A DNA stretch of 64,000 nucleotides, taken from assembly GCF_017833415.1 (NCBI RefSeq), contig NZ_JAFICC010000020.1, forward strand, positions 1-64,000, read 5' to 3'. The notes under the pieces are model-generated. The model was given only the letters and a program-made list of their open reading frames with translations. It did no database searches and had not been told where the DNA came from. Positions 36,635 through 44,717 of this stretch are shown piece by piece (position 1 is the stretch's first letter; the number at the start of each line of letters is the position of its first letter). The stretch comes from Flavobacterium sp. 1355 (GTDB lineage: Bacteria; Bacteroidota; Bacteroidia; Flavobacteriales; Flavobacteriaceae). Both the position numbers and the translations under genes were made by a program.

Positions 36635-37591
36635 ATGGAAGATATAAAAATTGCAACAGCACAATTTGAAAATAAAAGTGGTGATAAAGTGCATAATCTA
36701 CAGCAAATTGCGACATTGTCGACACGTGCCGCCAGCGAAGGGGCTAAAATTATAGTTTTTCACGAATGTTCGATTACCGGTTATACATTCGCCAGGAATC
36801 TCAGTAAAGAAGAAATGCTCGATATAGCAGAATACCTTCCTGAGAGCCAGAGTGTGGAAATACTGAGGCAAATTGCTGCAAAAAATGAGATTGCAATTTG
36901 TGCAGGATTATTTGAAAAGGATGAGAATGACAATTTGTTTAAAGCGTATATATGTGTAGATCAGTCAGGAATAGTAGGTAAATACAGAAAGCTGCATCCT
37001 TTTATTAATCCGCATATTAAACCAGGTACAGAATACTGTGTTTTTACCCTTTGGGGATGGAAATTTGGTATACTGATTTGCTACGATAATAACATTATCG
37101 AAAATGTACGGGCCACAAAATTATTAGGAGCAGATATTTTACTTATGCCACATGTAACGATGTGTACTCCCTCTCCAAGACCCGGCGCCGGATTTGTTGA
37201 TCCTCAACTGTGGTATAACAAGGAGCAGGAAAGCGAGCAGCTCCGTTCAGAATTCAATGGATTGAAAGGAAGGGAATGGCTTATGAGATGGCTGCCTGCC
37301 AGAGCTTATGATAATGCGATGTATTGTGTTTTTTCAAATCCTATAGGTATGGATGATGACCAGCTCAAAAACGGTTGCTCCATGATTGTTGACCCATTCG
37401 GAGCTATTGTGGCAGAATGTACGGTACTGGGTGCTGATATAGCAATTGCTCTTATCACATCTGATAAACTTGAGGCAGCAGGTGGTAACAGGTATATTAA
37501 AGCCAGAAGGCCTGAACTTTACAAAGATATTATCGGAGCACCACATAGTTCTGAACAGAAAGTGGCATGGCTTAGTGACGGATCTAAATAA
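36635..37591 (+). CDS. Nitrilase-superfamily carbon-nitrogen hydrolase
   Basis: A 318-residue cytoplasmic enzyme with the full catalytic triad: Glu44 in FHECSITGY, Lys119 in YRKLHP and Cys149 in LICYDNN. The family hydrolyses nitriles, amides or carbamoyl groups. The sequence looks like the amidase/N-carbamoyl branches more than true nitrilases, but the substrate cannot be assigned. ATG 36635 is preferred over a TTG at 36620. It sits 17 bases after an AraC gene and 70 before a DUF4406 gene, suggesting one small operon. Confidence 0.88.
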   Translation: MEDIKIATAQFENKSGDKVHNLQQIATLSTRAASEGAKIIVFHECSITGYTFARNLSKEEMLDIAEYLPESQSVEILRQIAAKNEIAICAGLFEKDENDNLFKAYICVDQSGIVGKYRKLHPFINPHIKPGTEYCVFTLWGWKFGILICYDNNIIENVRATKLLGADILLMPHVTMCTPSPRPGAGFVDPQLWYNKEQESEQLRSEFNGLKGREWLMRWLPARAYDNAMYCVFSNPIGMDDDQLKNGCSMIVDPFGAIVAECTVLGADIAIALITSDKLEAAGGNRYIKARRPELYKDIIGAPHSSEQKVAWLSDGSK

Positions 37592-37661
37592 TTGCGATCA
37601 ACGATACTCGGAATAATTATATTCTATCTTAAAAACAGGAGTTTTAATAAATGTATAAAAA

Positions 37662-38036
37662 ATGAAAAATAACAAAAATCTAATGATTTTGGTAGCAGGG
37701 CCATATCGATCCGGAACCAATGATGACCCGGTATTGATTGCTAAGAATGTTCAGGCAATGACCGATGCTGCTTTGGCTGTCTATAATATTGGACACCTTC
37801 CTGTATTGGGTGAATGGTTTGCCCTTCCATTGATTGAAGCGGCAGGCTCCACTGCAATTGGTGATCCAGTCTTCAACCAGATTTTTCACCCCATTGCCCT
37901 GGACCTAATTAAACATTGCGATGCAGTACTAAGAATAGGAGGGCCTTCAACTGGGGCTGATGAAATGGTATCTGCCGGTCTTTTGGAAGGGAAAATAATT
38001 TATAGAACCCTGGAGGAAATTTTGCCTTATAAATAG
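37662..38036 (+). CDS. DUF4406 / nucleoside 2-deoxyribosyltransferase-like protein
   Basis: A 124-residue protein. The opening VAGPYRSG and the later RIGGPSTGADEMV recall the N-glycoside-binding fold of nucleoside 2-deoxyribosyltransferases and DUF4406 proteins. Catalytic details are uncertain and no specific substrate can be named. It lies 70 bases after the nitrilase gene and ends before a hairpin, so it is probably the last gene of that unit. Together they could form a nucleoside or amide salvage step, which is inference. Confidence 0.7.
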   Translation: MKNNKNLMILVAGPYRSGTNDDPVLIAKNVQAMTDAALAVYNIGHLPVLGEWFALPLIEAAGSTAIGDPVFNQIFHPIALDLIKHCDAVLRIGGPSTGADEMVSAGLLEGKIIYRTLEEILPYK

Positions 38037-38078
38037 CATTGCTAACTTCTAATATTTATAAGGGTTGAAGTGCAATTC

Positions 38079-38113
38079 TGTGGTACATTTTGCTAAAAAC
38101 CAAATGTGCCACA
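38079..38113. terminator. Hairpin between converging DUF4406 and sodC-like genes
   Basis: TGTGGTACATTT (38079-38090) pairs with AAATGTGCCACA (38102-38113) with one G-U pair and an 11-base loop. It lies between converging transcripts. The T-run is short, so termination is probable but not certain. Confidence 0.5.
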
Positions 38114-38215
38114 ATTTTGGCAAACTTTAAAATGTCATTTTGTTGTCTATTTTAAAAATAAAGCAGTCCGGAGAAAACAATAATATCTAATGATTTACAG
38201 CAAAAAATAGAATAA

Positions 38216-38944
38216 TTATTTCATTAATTTTTCAGCATCATTCAATCTTTGTGCTACATTATCCCAATTTATAATATTAAACAAAGCATCAACAAAATCG
38301 GTGCGCTTGTTTTTGTATTTCAGATAATAGGCGTGTTCCCATACATCAATTACCAAAACCGGAATTGCTCCCCATTGTGTTAGTTTTTCATGATTTTCAC
38401 ATTGTAAAACTACAAGACTGTCACTATAAGGCTGATAGGCTAAAATTCCCCAGCCATTCCCATCCACATTCTTTGAGGTAGCTGCAATTAAAACTTTTAG
38501 TTTATCGAAACTACCAAAGTTTTTTTCAATACGATTTAAAAGATTCCCGGTTGGTAAATTACTTTTATTGGTTAGATTCGTCCAAAAAATGGAATGCAGT
38601 ATATGAGAAGAGAAATGGTAAGATAATTTTTTTGTCCAGAAATCAACAGTTTCCAAATTGTTGTCATCTAAAGCTTTTCTTATCATCTGTAAATCTTTGT
38701 TGGCTCCTTTTACTGCGCCGCCATGATGAAAAGTATAATGAAGATGAAGCGTTTCTGAATCCATATAAGGCTCCAGGAAATTTTCATTATAGGGAAGAGC
38801 CTGCTGAATATAATTACCATTAGCATCTACTAATTTATCAATATTGTTATCAGCTAAATTGTTTGAAAAAGCATTGGTTGTTGGAAGTACCAGTGCTGCT
38901 GCACCAAAAAGAGTACCTGATTTTAAAAAATCTTTCCTGTTCAT
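38216..38944 (-). CDS. Exported Fe/Mn superoxide dismutase in the chromate operon
   Basis: A 242-residue protein. The N-terminus (NRKDFLKSG then a hydrophobic run ending in TTNAFS) resembles a Tat-type signal with Arg-Lys in place of Arg-Arg, so export is likely. The SOD body keeps the metal ligands: His in LHLHYTFHH, His in SHILHSIFW, and Asp plus His in DVWEHAYYLKY. It would remove superoxide. Its start overlaps the stop of chrA by 4 bases, a strong sign of translational coupling. Chromate loci in other bacteria include SOD-like chrC/chrF genes, supporting a role against oxidative damage from chromate reduction. Fe versus Mn use is not decided. Confidence 0.9.
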   Translation of the reverse strand: MNRKDFLKSGTLFGAAALVLPTTNAFSNNLADNNIDKLVDANGNYIQQALPYNENFLEPYMDSETLHLHYTFHHGGAVKGANKDLQMIRKALDDNNLETVDFWTKKLSYHFSSHILHSIFWTNLTNKSNLPTGNLLNRIEKNFGSFDKLKVLIAATSKNVDGNGWGILAYQPYSDSLVVLQCENHEKLTQWGAIPVLVIDVWEHAYYLKYKNKRTDFVDALFNIINWDNVAQRLNDAEKLMK

Positions 38945-40110
38945 ATTATTACTGATTTTATAATGATACCTAAAATAGCAGCTATAAGAATAATATAAGG
39001 CTCCTGAATTTTCTTTATATATATTAAAGCAAAAATACTTAAAAAAGCGATAAGTACAGTTGGGATATCAAAAATGCTTCTTCTTGCTATTACAATCACT
39101 GATCCCACTAACGCACCTACAACTGCCGCAGTAATACCATCTACAAATGCTTTGACTGGTTTATTTTGTGCAATTTTTTTAAATGATGGTGCCATTGCAA
39201 TTGTAAAGATATAACAAGGCAAAAATGTAGCCAGTGCAGCGACTAGTGCTCCAAGGAATCCATTAACGAGATAACCTATAAATCCGACTGTTATCACAAC
39301 AGGACCGGGAGTAATCATAGCCACAGCCACAGAATCCAAAAATTGCTGCTCTGTCAGCCATTGGTTTTCAACCACCACTCCTGAATGCAGGAACGGGACG
39401 ATTGCCAGCCCGCTTCCAAAAACGAAGGCTCCGGCTTTGGTAAAGAAAATGGCAATTTTTGTGAGCGTTGTGCTTTCATAATTCCAAAAAGCAACCTGCA
39501 ATAAAACTATTGAATTTACGGTTTTTCCATTCCACCACTTAGGCGGTGCTTTAACAATCATATATAAAATTCCTGCGGCTATAAATAATAGAACCTGCTC
39601 TTGTTCAGTCAGAAATGTGATGATTACAGCCAAAAAGAAAAATAGCCATAACAGCCATTTTGATTTAAAGGATTCTATATTAAATTTACCTATGGATTTT
39701 AACGTAAGCTTATAGGAACTCAAAGCAATAATTCCAATAACGGCAGCTCCTACACCGTAGAAAACGGCTTGTATCCATGAAAGTCCCCCATACAATTTAT
39801 ATACGATTCCCAGTAAAACTACCATTATAAAAGAAGGCAATACAAATGCAAATCCCACCAATGTGGCTCCAAGAATTCGGTAATGTACAAATCCAAGATA
39901 GATTCCTAATTGTGCTGCCAGGGGACCCGGGGCTAACTGTGCCAATGCCAGACCTTCTCTGTATTCTTCTTCTGAAATCCATTTTCTGTCTTCAACAAGA
40001 TCTTTGTGCATATAGCCCACCAAGGCAACGGGACCGCCAAAACCAATCGTGCCTAATTTTAAGAAATAAAGCACTAGCGATCTTAAGCTATATTTTTTAT
40101 TTTGTTCCAT
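38941..40110 (-). CDS. chrA: Chromate efflux transporter, two-domain ChrA
   Basis: A 389-residue inner-membrane protein of the long CHR type. Two homologous halves are visible: the first opens with LGTIGFGGPVALVGYMHKDL and contains QLAPGPLAAQLG; the second has VFGSGLAIVPF and MITPGPVVITVGFIGYL. The family exports chromate using membrane potential or proton gradient. It lies 11 bases after the outer-membrane protein gene and overlaps the SOD gene by 4. The ChrB-type regulator at the head of the operon strongly supports the assignment. Confidence 0.92.
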   Translation of the reverse strand: MEQNKKYSLRSLVLYFLKLGTIGFGGPVALVGYMHKDLVEDRKWISEEEYREGLALAQLAPGPLAAQLGIYLGFVHYRILGATLVGFAFVLPSFIMVVLLGIVYKLYGGLSWIQAVFYGVGAAVIGIIALSSYKLTLKSIGKFNIESFKSKWLLWLFFFLAVIITFLTEQEQVLLFIAAGILYMIVKAPPKWWNGKTVNSIVLLQVAFWNYESTTLTKIAIFFTKAGAFVFGSGLAIVPFLHSGVVVENQWLTEQQFLDSVAVAMITPGPVVITVGFIGYLVNGFLGALVAALATFLPCYIFTIAMAPSFKKIAQNKPVKAFVDGITAAVVGALVGSVIVIARRSIFDIPTVLIAFLSIFALIYIKKIQEPYIILIAAILGIIIKSVII

Positions 40111-40121
40111 TATACGATTTT

Positions 40122-40613
40122 TTAAAAAGCAATTCCAAATTGTAAGCCAACAGTAAAAGTTGCAGGATGATCGTTTCCAAAACGAACGGGTAGAGGCATA
40201 GCTAAGAAATAGCTGCTGTTTTTGTTTTTTATTACAGTTTTATTTAGAACAGGTGTAAAACCATATCTGCCCCCATTTTCAAAAGCCAATCTTCCGGCAA
40301 AAGTATAACCCTTTCCCAAAGCGACTAAAACGCCGGGATGAAATACTATATTAGATACTTTGTCACTGGCGCCCTGAACCCTGATATTGGGAACGATTTC
40401 AAAAGAGAAACCTATTTTAGAACTTTTCCATATATTTATTCCAGTTGGAAAGCCCACTGCATAATAATCCCTGAAGTTTAAATTGGTCTGCTCACTGGAA
40501 GTTGTAACAATCGGATGATAAACTCCAAAATATCCTGTGATTTTTGGATAGGTTTCCTGAGAAAAAATGATTGTACTTGTAAATAGCAATAAAAAAAGTA
40601 GGATCGGTTTCAT
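40122..40613 (-). CDS. Small exported outer-membrane beta-barrel protein of the chromate operon
   Basis: A 163-residue protein with a signal peptide ending near TIIFSQ; ATG 40613 is chosen because the upstream TTG at 40637 adds residues before the signal. The mature part has alternating hydrophobic strands (YAVGFPTGINIW, GYTFAGRLAFEN) and ends in GLQFGIAF, with a terminal phenylalanine as in outer-membrane barrels. It is not a family I can name. Its position between the regulator and chrA is odd and suggests an outer-membrane partner for chromate export or exclusion; this is inferred. Confidence 0.7.
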   Translation of the reverse strand: MKPILLFLLLFTSTIIFSQETYPKITGYFGVYHPIVTTSSEQTNLNFRDYYAVGFPTGINIWKSSKIGFSFEIVPNIRVQGASDKVSNIVFHPGVLVALGKGYTFAGRLAFENGGRYGFTPVLNKTVIKNKNSSYFLAMPLPVRFGNDHPATFTVGLQFGIAF

Positions 40614-40621
40614 TATGATGA

Positions 40622-40651
40622 TATAGTTTTGTTTCAAAGAACAAAGCTATA
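40622..40651. promoter_or_regulatory. Hairpin between the ChrB-AraC and outer-membrane protein genes
   Basis: TATAGTTTTGTT (40622-40633) pairs with AACAAAGCTATA (40640-40651) with one G-U pair and a 6-base loop. It lies in the 86-base gap within the minus-strand operon. It may tune read-through or protect the downstream mRNA; no terminator T-run is present on that strand. Confidence 0.4.
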
Positions 40652-40699
40652 TACACTAAACCGATAGAAATAGAAGGTTATTTACTTTTTGTATCTGGA

Positions 40700-41545
40700 T
40701 TACTTTTTTTGTGTTTTTTTTCGGTATGAAGATGGATTTTTTCCAGTCTGAAGTTTGAAAATCCTTGTAAAATGACTCTGATCAGAAAAACCGGTCATGT
40801 AGGCTATTTCTGTGAGCGTATACGACGAATTTTCAATAAGGTTTACTGCTTTCTCAATTCTCAATTTCCGAATGTAATCACCAAAATTCAGGTCTTCAAA
40901 ATACTTGGAAAATTCTCTGGACAAATAGGACGGGTTTAATTCAAGATCATTTGAAATTTGTTTTAAATCGAATGTAAACTGAGTATCAATCTGATCCTGA
41001 ATTATTTCTTTAAGTTCTTTTACCCAGGACGGTGTTTTTTTATTTGATTTTTTTTCGGTTAAAAATTTTTGGTACACCTCATGCAGGAGATTCTCAAAAG
41101 GACTGTTTTGAAGATGGTTTTGCTTATGCAAATGCGTCGCCCAGCTATAAAGTGCATCATATACGACCATTCCGCTTTCCAATAGTTTATAATCATCGGT
41201 AATATTATAAGAAAGCCCCGCTGAAATCGCCCACAGCCCTGCAGACTCTGTTGCAATATCATGTCTGTCTGTATCTGCACCACGGACAATTCCTGCTATA
41301 ATCAGTATAGCAGGGTCATCAATTTTATATTTTTTAACGATATAATCAAAAGTACATTGTTCATTATAGTGTGTAAATTCCACGTCAGGAATATCAAAAG
41401 GAATTGCATCAAGTTCCTTAGCTTTTATTAATACCTCGTTGTAAGGAACGTAAATAAATTCAGCTTCCTTGTCTACAAATTTCTTTATCAGCCAGGGGCA
41501 GGCAATACGGTCAATTTTAGGTCTTTCTCTAGTAATCCACTTCAT
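40700..41545 (-). CDS. ChrB-like chromate-sensing domain fused to an AraC DNA-binding domain
   Basis: A 281-residue protein. Residues ~1-150 match the chromate-resistance ChrB C-terminal family: it opens with a KIDRIACPWLIKKFVD segment and continues with FDIPDVEFTHYNEQCTFDYI and GIVRGADTDRHD. Residues ~180-281 form an AraC-type double helix-turn-helix (FDLKQISNDLELNPSYLSRE and LTEIAYMTGFSDQSHFTRIF). Classical ChrB regulators are separate proteins without this C-terminal domain, so the fusion is unusual. It heads the operon with chrA and SOD and is likely a chromate-responsive activator or repressor. A 28-bp palindrome lies 19 bases upstream. Confidence 0.85.
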   Translation of the reverse strand: MKWITRERPKIDRIACPWLIKKFVDKEAEFIYVPYNEVLIKAKELDAIPFDIPDVEFTHYNEQCTFDYIVKKYKIDDPAILIIAGIVRGADTDRHDIATESAGLWAISAGLSYNITDDYKLLESGMVVYDALYSWATHLHKQNHLQNSPFENLLHEVYQKFLTEKKSNKKTPSWVKELKEIIQDQIDTQFTFDLKQISNDLELNPSYLSREFSKYFEDLNFGDYIRKLRIEKAVNLIENSSYTLTEIAYMTGFSDQSHFTRIFKLQTGKNPSSYRKKTQKK

Positions 41546-41563
41546 GGTGTCATAATTTAAAAA

Positions 41564-41591
41564 CTATCCATCAAATATATTCAATGGATAG
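41564..41591. promoter_or_regulatory. 28-bp palindrome upstream of the chromate operon
   Basis: CTATCCAT (41564-41571) is an exact inverted match to ATGGATAG (41584-41591), and the ATATAT centre extends the symmetry so that 12 of 14 base pairs match. It starts 19 bases upstream of the ChrB-AraC start codon. It is the best candidate for that regulator's operator. Confidence 0.55.
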
Positions 41592-41646
41592 CTTAAAACA
41601 GAATTAATAATTTAATTTTATATCTGAAATCTAATTAAACTCAAAA

Positions 41647-41721
41647 ATGGAAATTGTATTTATTATTCTGGTAATTTTTCTATTATTCTATGCCCCTAAA
41701 TATTTTAGGAAACGTAAATAA
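41647..41721 (+). CDS. Possible 24-residue single-helix membrane peptide
   Basis: ATG 41647 opens a frame encoding 24 residues: a hydrophobic helix (IVFIILVIFLLFYA) followed by a basic tail (KYFRKRK), then a stop at 41721. This layout is typical of small bacterial membrane peptides. It may be chance in AT-rich DNA; no ribosome site or homologue was identified. Confidence 0.35.
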   Translation: MEIVFIILVIFLLFYAPKYFRKRK

Positions 41722-42027
41722 AAAAAACATTCTTTTTTACAATCTATAACTTATATTTTAGCAAAATAGCTATCACTTCATAGTATTCTTTTCAATCTGT
41801 CTTTTGATCTCATCCTGCTGTAATTTTCTTTTCCAGCGTTTTTCAACTGTAAGTCCTTTTTAAACGTTTTAATATTTTAAAGAAGTGCCTTAACTTTTCG
41901 TGGCAATTAGCAGGCAGCTCCCGCTATGAAAATAATACAAACAGCCTATAAAGAAATTTACACTCATTATAAATTAATAAAATGTAATAATAAATGATAA
42001 ATATATAAAAATCAATAAGTTATTCGT

Positions 42028-42044
42028 GTTATGTTTGACATAAC
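42028..42044. promoter_or_regulatory. Palindrome just upstream of the first DUF892 gene
   Basis: GTTATGT-TTG-ACATAAC is a perfect 7-bp inverted repeat with a 3-base spacer, ending 14 bases before the ATG at 42059. It may bind a regulator or form a leader hairpin that limits translation. Confidence 0.4.
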
Positions 42045-42058
42045 TTAAATTGGAAATC

Positions 42059-42634
42059 ATGAATGGAGTGTCAACAACTAATCAATCAGCACATAATTAT
42101 GGTTTACGCAGGTTATTTATTAACCAATTAAGAGAAATGATATGGGCTGAGCGAGCACTTACTAAAACTATCCCTAAAATAGTGGACAATATAGCTTCGC
42201 CAAATTTAATTGCTATTATGAAGGATCATGCGCTGATTACCAGCCAACAGATTGAAAGACTGGAAAGGGGTTTTGAACTTATTGGTGTAAGCACCCGCGG
42301 AAAAAAATGTGTCGTGCTTGAAGCTCTTATAAAGGAATGTAAAGATACATTGAAATATACACAGCATGGTCCCCTAAGAGATGCGGCAATCATTGCCGTG
42401 GTTCAGAAAATTGAACATTATGCGATGGCAGCCTATGGAACGCTTACTTTTTTTGGTAAGGCATTGGGTGAAAATGCTTTGGCTGATGCACTTAACAAAA
42501 CACTTATTGAGGAAAAAGAAGCGGATGCTTTCTTGTCTGAAGCAGCTTATAGAACAATAAATTTTGATGCAGCGTTTGATGAGAAAAAATTTCTGGCATC
42601 TCATTATTATCGAGGAGAAACGCCAAAATTTTAA
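42059..42634 (+). CDS. DUF892 (YciF-like) ferritin-fold protein, copy 1
   Basis: A 191-residue helical protein. The opening RRLFINQLREMIWAERALTK and the later KIEHYAMAAYGTL and EEKEADAFLSEAAY are typical of DUF892. Known YciF structures are ferritin-like helix bundles with a possible di-metal site, linked to osmotic and stress responses. It shares the core layout with the second copy at 44718-45320 but lacks that copy's long basic N-terminal tail. ATG 42059 is preferred over a TTG at 42050. Iron binding is inferred from the family only. Confidence 0.88.
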   Translation: MNGVSTTNQSAHNYGLRRLFINQLREMIWAERALTKTIPKIVDNIASPNLIAIMKDHALITSQQIERLERGFELIGVSTRGKKCVVLEALIKECKDTLKYTQHGPLRDAAIIAVVQKIEHYAMAAYGTLTFFGKALGENALADALNKTLIEEKEADAFLSEAAYRTINFDAAFDEKKFLASHYYRGETPKF

Positions 42635-42686
42635 TGTATTCTATCTATTACATTAGACTTTAAAATTAAAATATAATTAACGCAAT

Positions 42687-43829
42687 ATGAAAACATACAA
42701 AATAGGAATAATTGGCTATGGAGGTTTTGGGAAATTTCTGCACCATTGGTGGGGTCAGCTTGAAAATGTAGAAGTAGTGGCTATTGCCGATTCGGGCAAA
42801 CATTCTCATACTGATATTGAGAATATTAAATTGTATCACGATTGGAAAGATCTGATAAGCGATGCAGAAATAGATATTGTAAGTATCGTAACTCCGCCAA
42901 GCCTGCATGCAGAAATGGCTTGTGCAGCCATGAAATCCGGAAAACATGTATTGCTTGAAAAGCCGGCAGCTATAACCAAAGAAGATACCCTGCAAATTTT
43001 AGAAACACAAAAGGAAACCGGGATGATTATTACAGTTGATCATATGATTAGGTATAATCCCATAATTCAAAGTTTCATTCAATTGGGGCAAAGCGGTACC
43101 CTTGGCAGGCTTAGACATGTGGTGGTAAATAACTATGCCCAGGATGCAGCTTTGCCTTCTGATCACTGGTTTTGGAAAGAGGACGTGTCTGGTGGAATTT
43201 TTATCGAGCACGGAGTCCATTTTTTTGATATTGTCAATGCATTAAGCGGCCAGAAATATAGTAAAGTGTATGGAGTTTCTGATCATCGTAATGCAATACA
43301 GCGGGATAGGGTCTCAGCAATAGTATTGTACAATGAAGGTATGATTGCCAGTTATTATCATGCTTTTTCGGGTCCGGGTTTTTTTGAGCAGACTACCATA
43401 AGCCTGGCATATGATCTGGCCAGAGTAGAAATTGAAGGCTGGATGCCTCTGAAGGGGACCATAACAGCAATGGTAAATGAAGATATAAAAGAACAACTAA
43501 CAGATATTCCTGGCTGGACCATAAATCAGACCCAGGAACTTGACAGAATTGGGGATAATTCAAGACCGGAAGGCTGGGGTTCCGACCCGTCAATTATTGC
43601 TCCAAAAGAGTTGACCTACTGCGGAGGAATTGCGTATGATGTTAATGAAATGATATCAGGAACTTTTCAACTTCCTGAAACAAAAGGCGAGGTATACGGC
43701 AAATGTGTACAATCGATTCTGATTGATGTGATAAAGAAAATAGAAAACAGGGATCACAAATTAGCGATAACTTTTGAGGATGCTGTTGAAGCGGTAATGA
43801 TTGCTGTTTTATCATCAGATAAGGAATAA
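42687..43829 (+). CDS. Gfo/Idh/MocA-family oxidoreductase
   Basis: A 380-residue cytoplasmic NAD(P)-dependent dehydrogenase. The Rossmann start is IGIIGYGGFGKF, the LLEKPAAIT motif near ~95 supplies the usual catalytic lysine of the family, and the C-terminal half is the alpha/beta substrate domain. It lacks a signal peptide and the GH109 motifs of the earlier Gfo/Idh protein. Family members oxidise sugars, inositols or similar; substrate is unknown. It follows DUF892 by 52 bases, so a shared transcript is possible. Confidence 0.87.
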   Translation: MKTYKIGIIGYGGFGKFLHHWWGQLENVEVVAIADSGKHSHTDIENIKLYHDWKDLISDAEIDIVSIVTPPSLHAEMACAAMKSGKHVLLEKPAAITKEDTLQILETQKETGMIITVDHMIRYNPIIQSFIQLGQSGTLGRLRHVVVNNYAQDAALPSDHWFWKEDVSGGIFIEHGVHFFDIVNALSGQKYSKVYGVSDHRNAIQRDRVSAIVLYNEGMIASYYHAFSGPGFFEQTTISLAYDLARVEIEGWMPLKGTITAMVNEDIKEQLTDIPGWTINQTQELDRIGDNSRPEGWGSDPSIIAPKELTYCGGIAYDVNEMISGTFQLPETKGEVYGKCVQSILIDVIKKIENRDHKLAITFEDAVEAVMIAVLSSDKE

Positions 43830-44026
43830 ATACTACGTTATAAAAGACTGAAATTAATTAGAATATTAAAAGAAACGGGACGTTCATGATAGAATAAAAA
43901 ACATGTTAATTCTTTGATTTTGTTTTGTTTATAAAATATAATATTGTAAATCTTGGAATAAATTGTGTAAAAAAAACATTCCGAAGCTGCTTAAATTTCC
44001 AAATATTAATTTTAAATAAACTTATT

Positions 44027-44284
44027 ATGATATTAGATAATCAAAGCACGGAAGGTGCAACGGCAAAGGCTATTGAAGAACAGACTTCAAAACTGCCATC
44101 AGATTTATTCTTGTATGCCTCACTGGCTGCAATGGGAACATCACTTACTCTAAAATGTCTGGGTAAAAGTCATAACGCCTTATTTGTTGGGCAATGGGCT
44201 GCTCCATTTTTACTGTTGGGAATTTATAACAAGCTTGTAAAATTGGAAGGTCACGATGCTGAGGATAGAAACGTAAATGGATAA
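44027..44284 (+). CDS. Small membrane protein of unknown function
   Basis: An 85-residue protein; ATG 44027 is preferred to an upstream ATG at 43925 whose extra 34 residues lie in AT-rich leader. One or two hydrophobic segments are visible (LFLYASLAAMGTSLTL and GQWAAPFLLLGIYNKLV), flanked by a polar N-terminus and an acidic end. It resembles small membrane proteins often found near DUF892 genes in flavobacteria. No function is known. It is three bases upstream of the next small gene, so they are co-expressed. Confidence 0.6.
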   Translation: MILDNQSTEGATAKAIEEQTSKLPSDLFLYASLAAMGTSLTLKCLGKSHNALFVGQWAAPFLLLGIYNKLVKLEGHDAEDRNVNG

Positions 44285-44287
44285 GTT

Positions 44288-44497
44288 ATGGAAAAGCAAA
44301 ACAAAAATTTTGATAATGAGGAATTTAAGGATACCGATCAGGGATTCAATGCCAGGAATCAGTACAGCGGATCTGGAGATTTCAGCCCTGACACTGAGGA
44401 AGAATCTATAGAGTCATCACTGAATAGTAATGATGAACCTGAATCTCCTACAGATTTGCAACAGGACGAGTCCGGTACGTTAAAATCAAATAATTAA
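44288..44497 (+). CDS. Small acidic, probably disordered protein
   Basis: A 69-residue protein rich in Glu, Asp, Ser, Asn and Gln, without hydrophobic core or motif. It starts three bases after the preceding membrane-protein gene and is followed by a strong terminator, so it appears to be a real gene in that unit. Such low-complexity acidic proteins can be desiccation-protective or interaction partners, but nothing here proves a role. Confidence 0.55.
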   Translation: MEKQNKNFDNEEFKDTDQGFNARNQYSGSGDFSPDTEEESIESSLNSNDEPESPTDLQQDESGTLKSNN

Positions 44498-44508
44498 TAA
44501 GTCCTTTC

Positions 44509-44538
44509 AAAAGAAGCTGCCAAATGGCAGCTTCTTTT
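44509..44538 (+). terminator. Terminator after the small-protein pair
   Basis: AAAAGAAGCTGCC (44509-44521) pairs exactly with GGCAGCTTCTTTT (44526-44538) around a 4-base loop. It ends the preceding transcript 12 bases after the stop codon. Confidence 0.88.
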
Positions 44539-44717
44539 ATATCAGCTGGAGATCAGGCTCAAAGCAATGATGCCAATTTAATGCCTTTTTATTTTATTCA
44601 ATGCTGAATGACTTAAAATGTGGATGCCAATTTTATAAAAGCGAATTATAATTTTGTAAAAAACTGATACTGTGTAAAGTATATTTTTAGAATATGAAAT
44701 TAATTAAAATTTAATAT

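Larger units (their letters stand above)
41592..42058. other. Gap upstream of the first DUF892 gene
   Basis: This 467-base gap holds a 24-residue reading frame (41647-41721) and a palindrome at 42028-42044. Otherwise it is AT-rich with no recognised gene or RNA. Confidence 0.45.
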
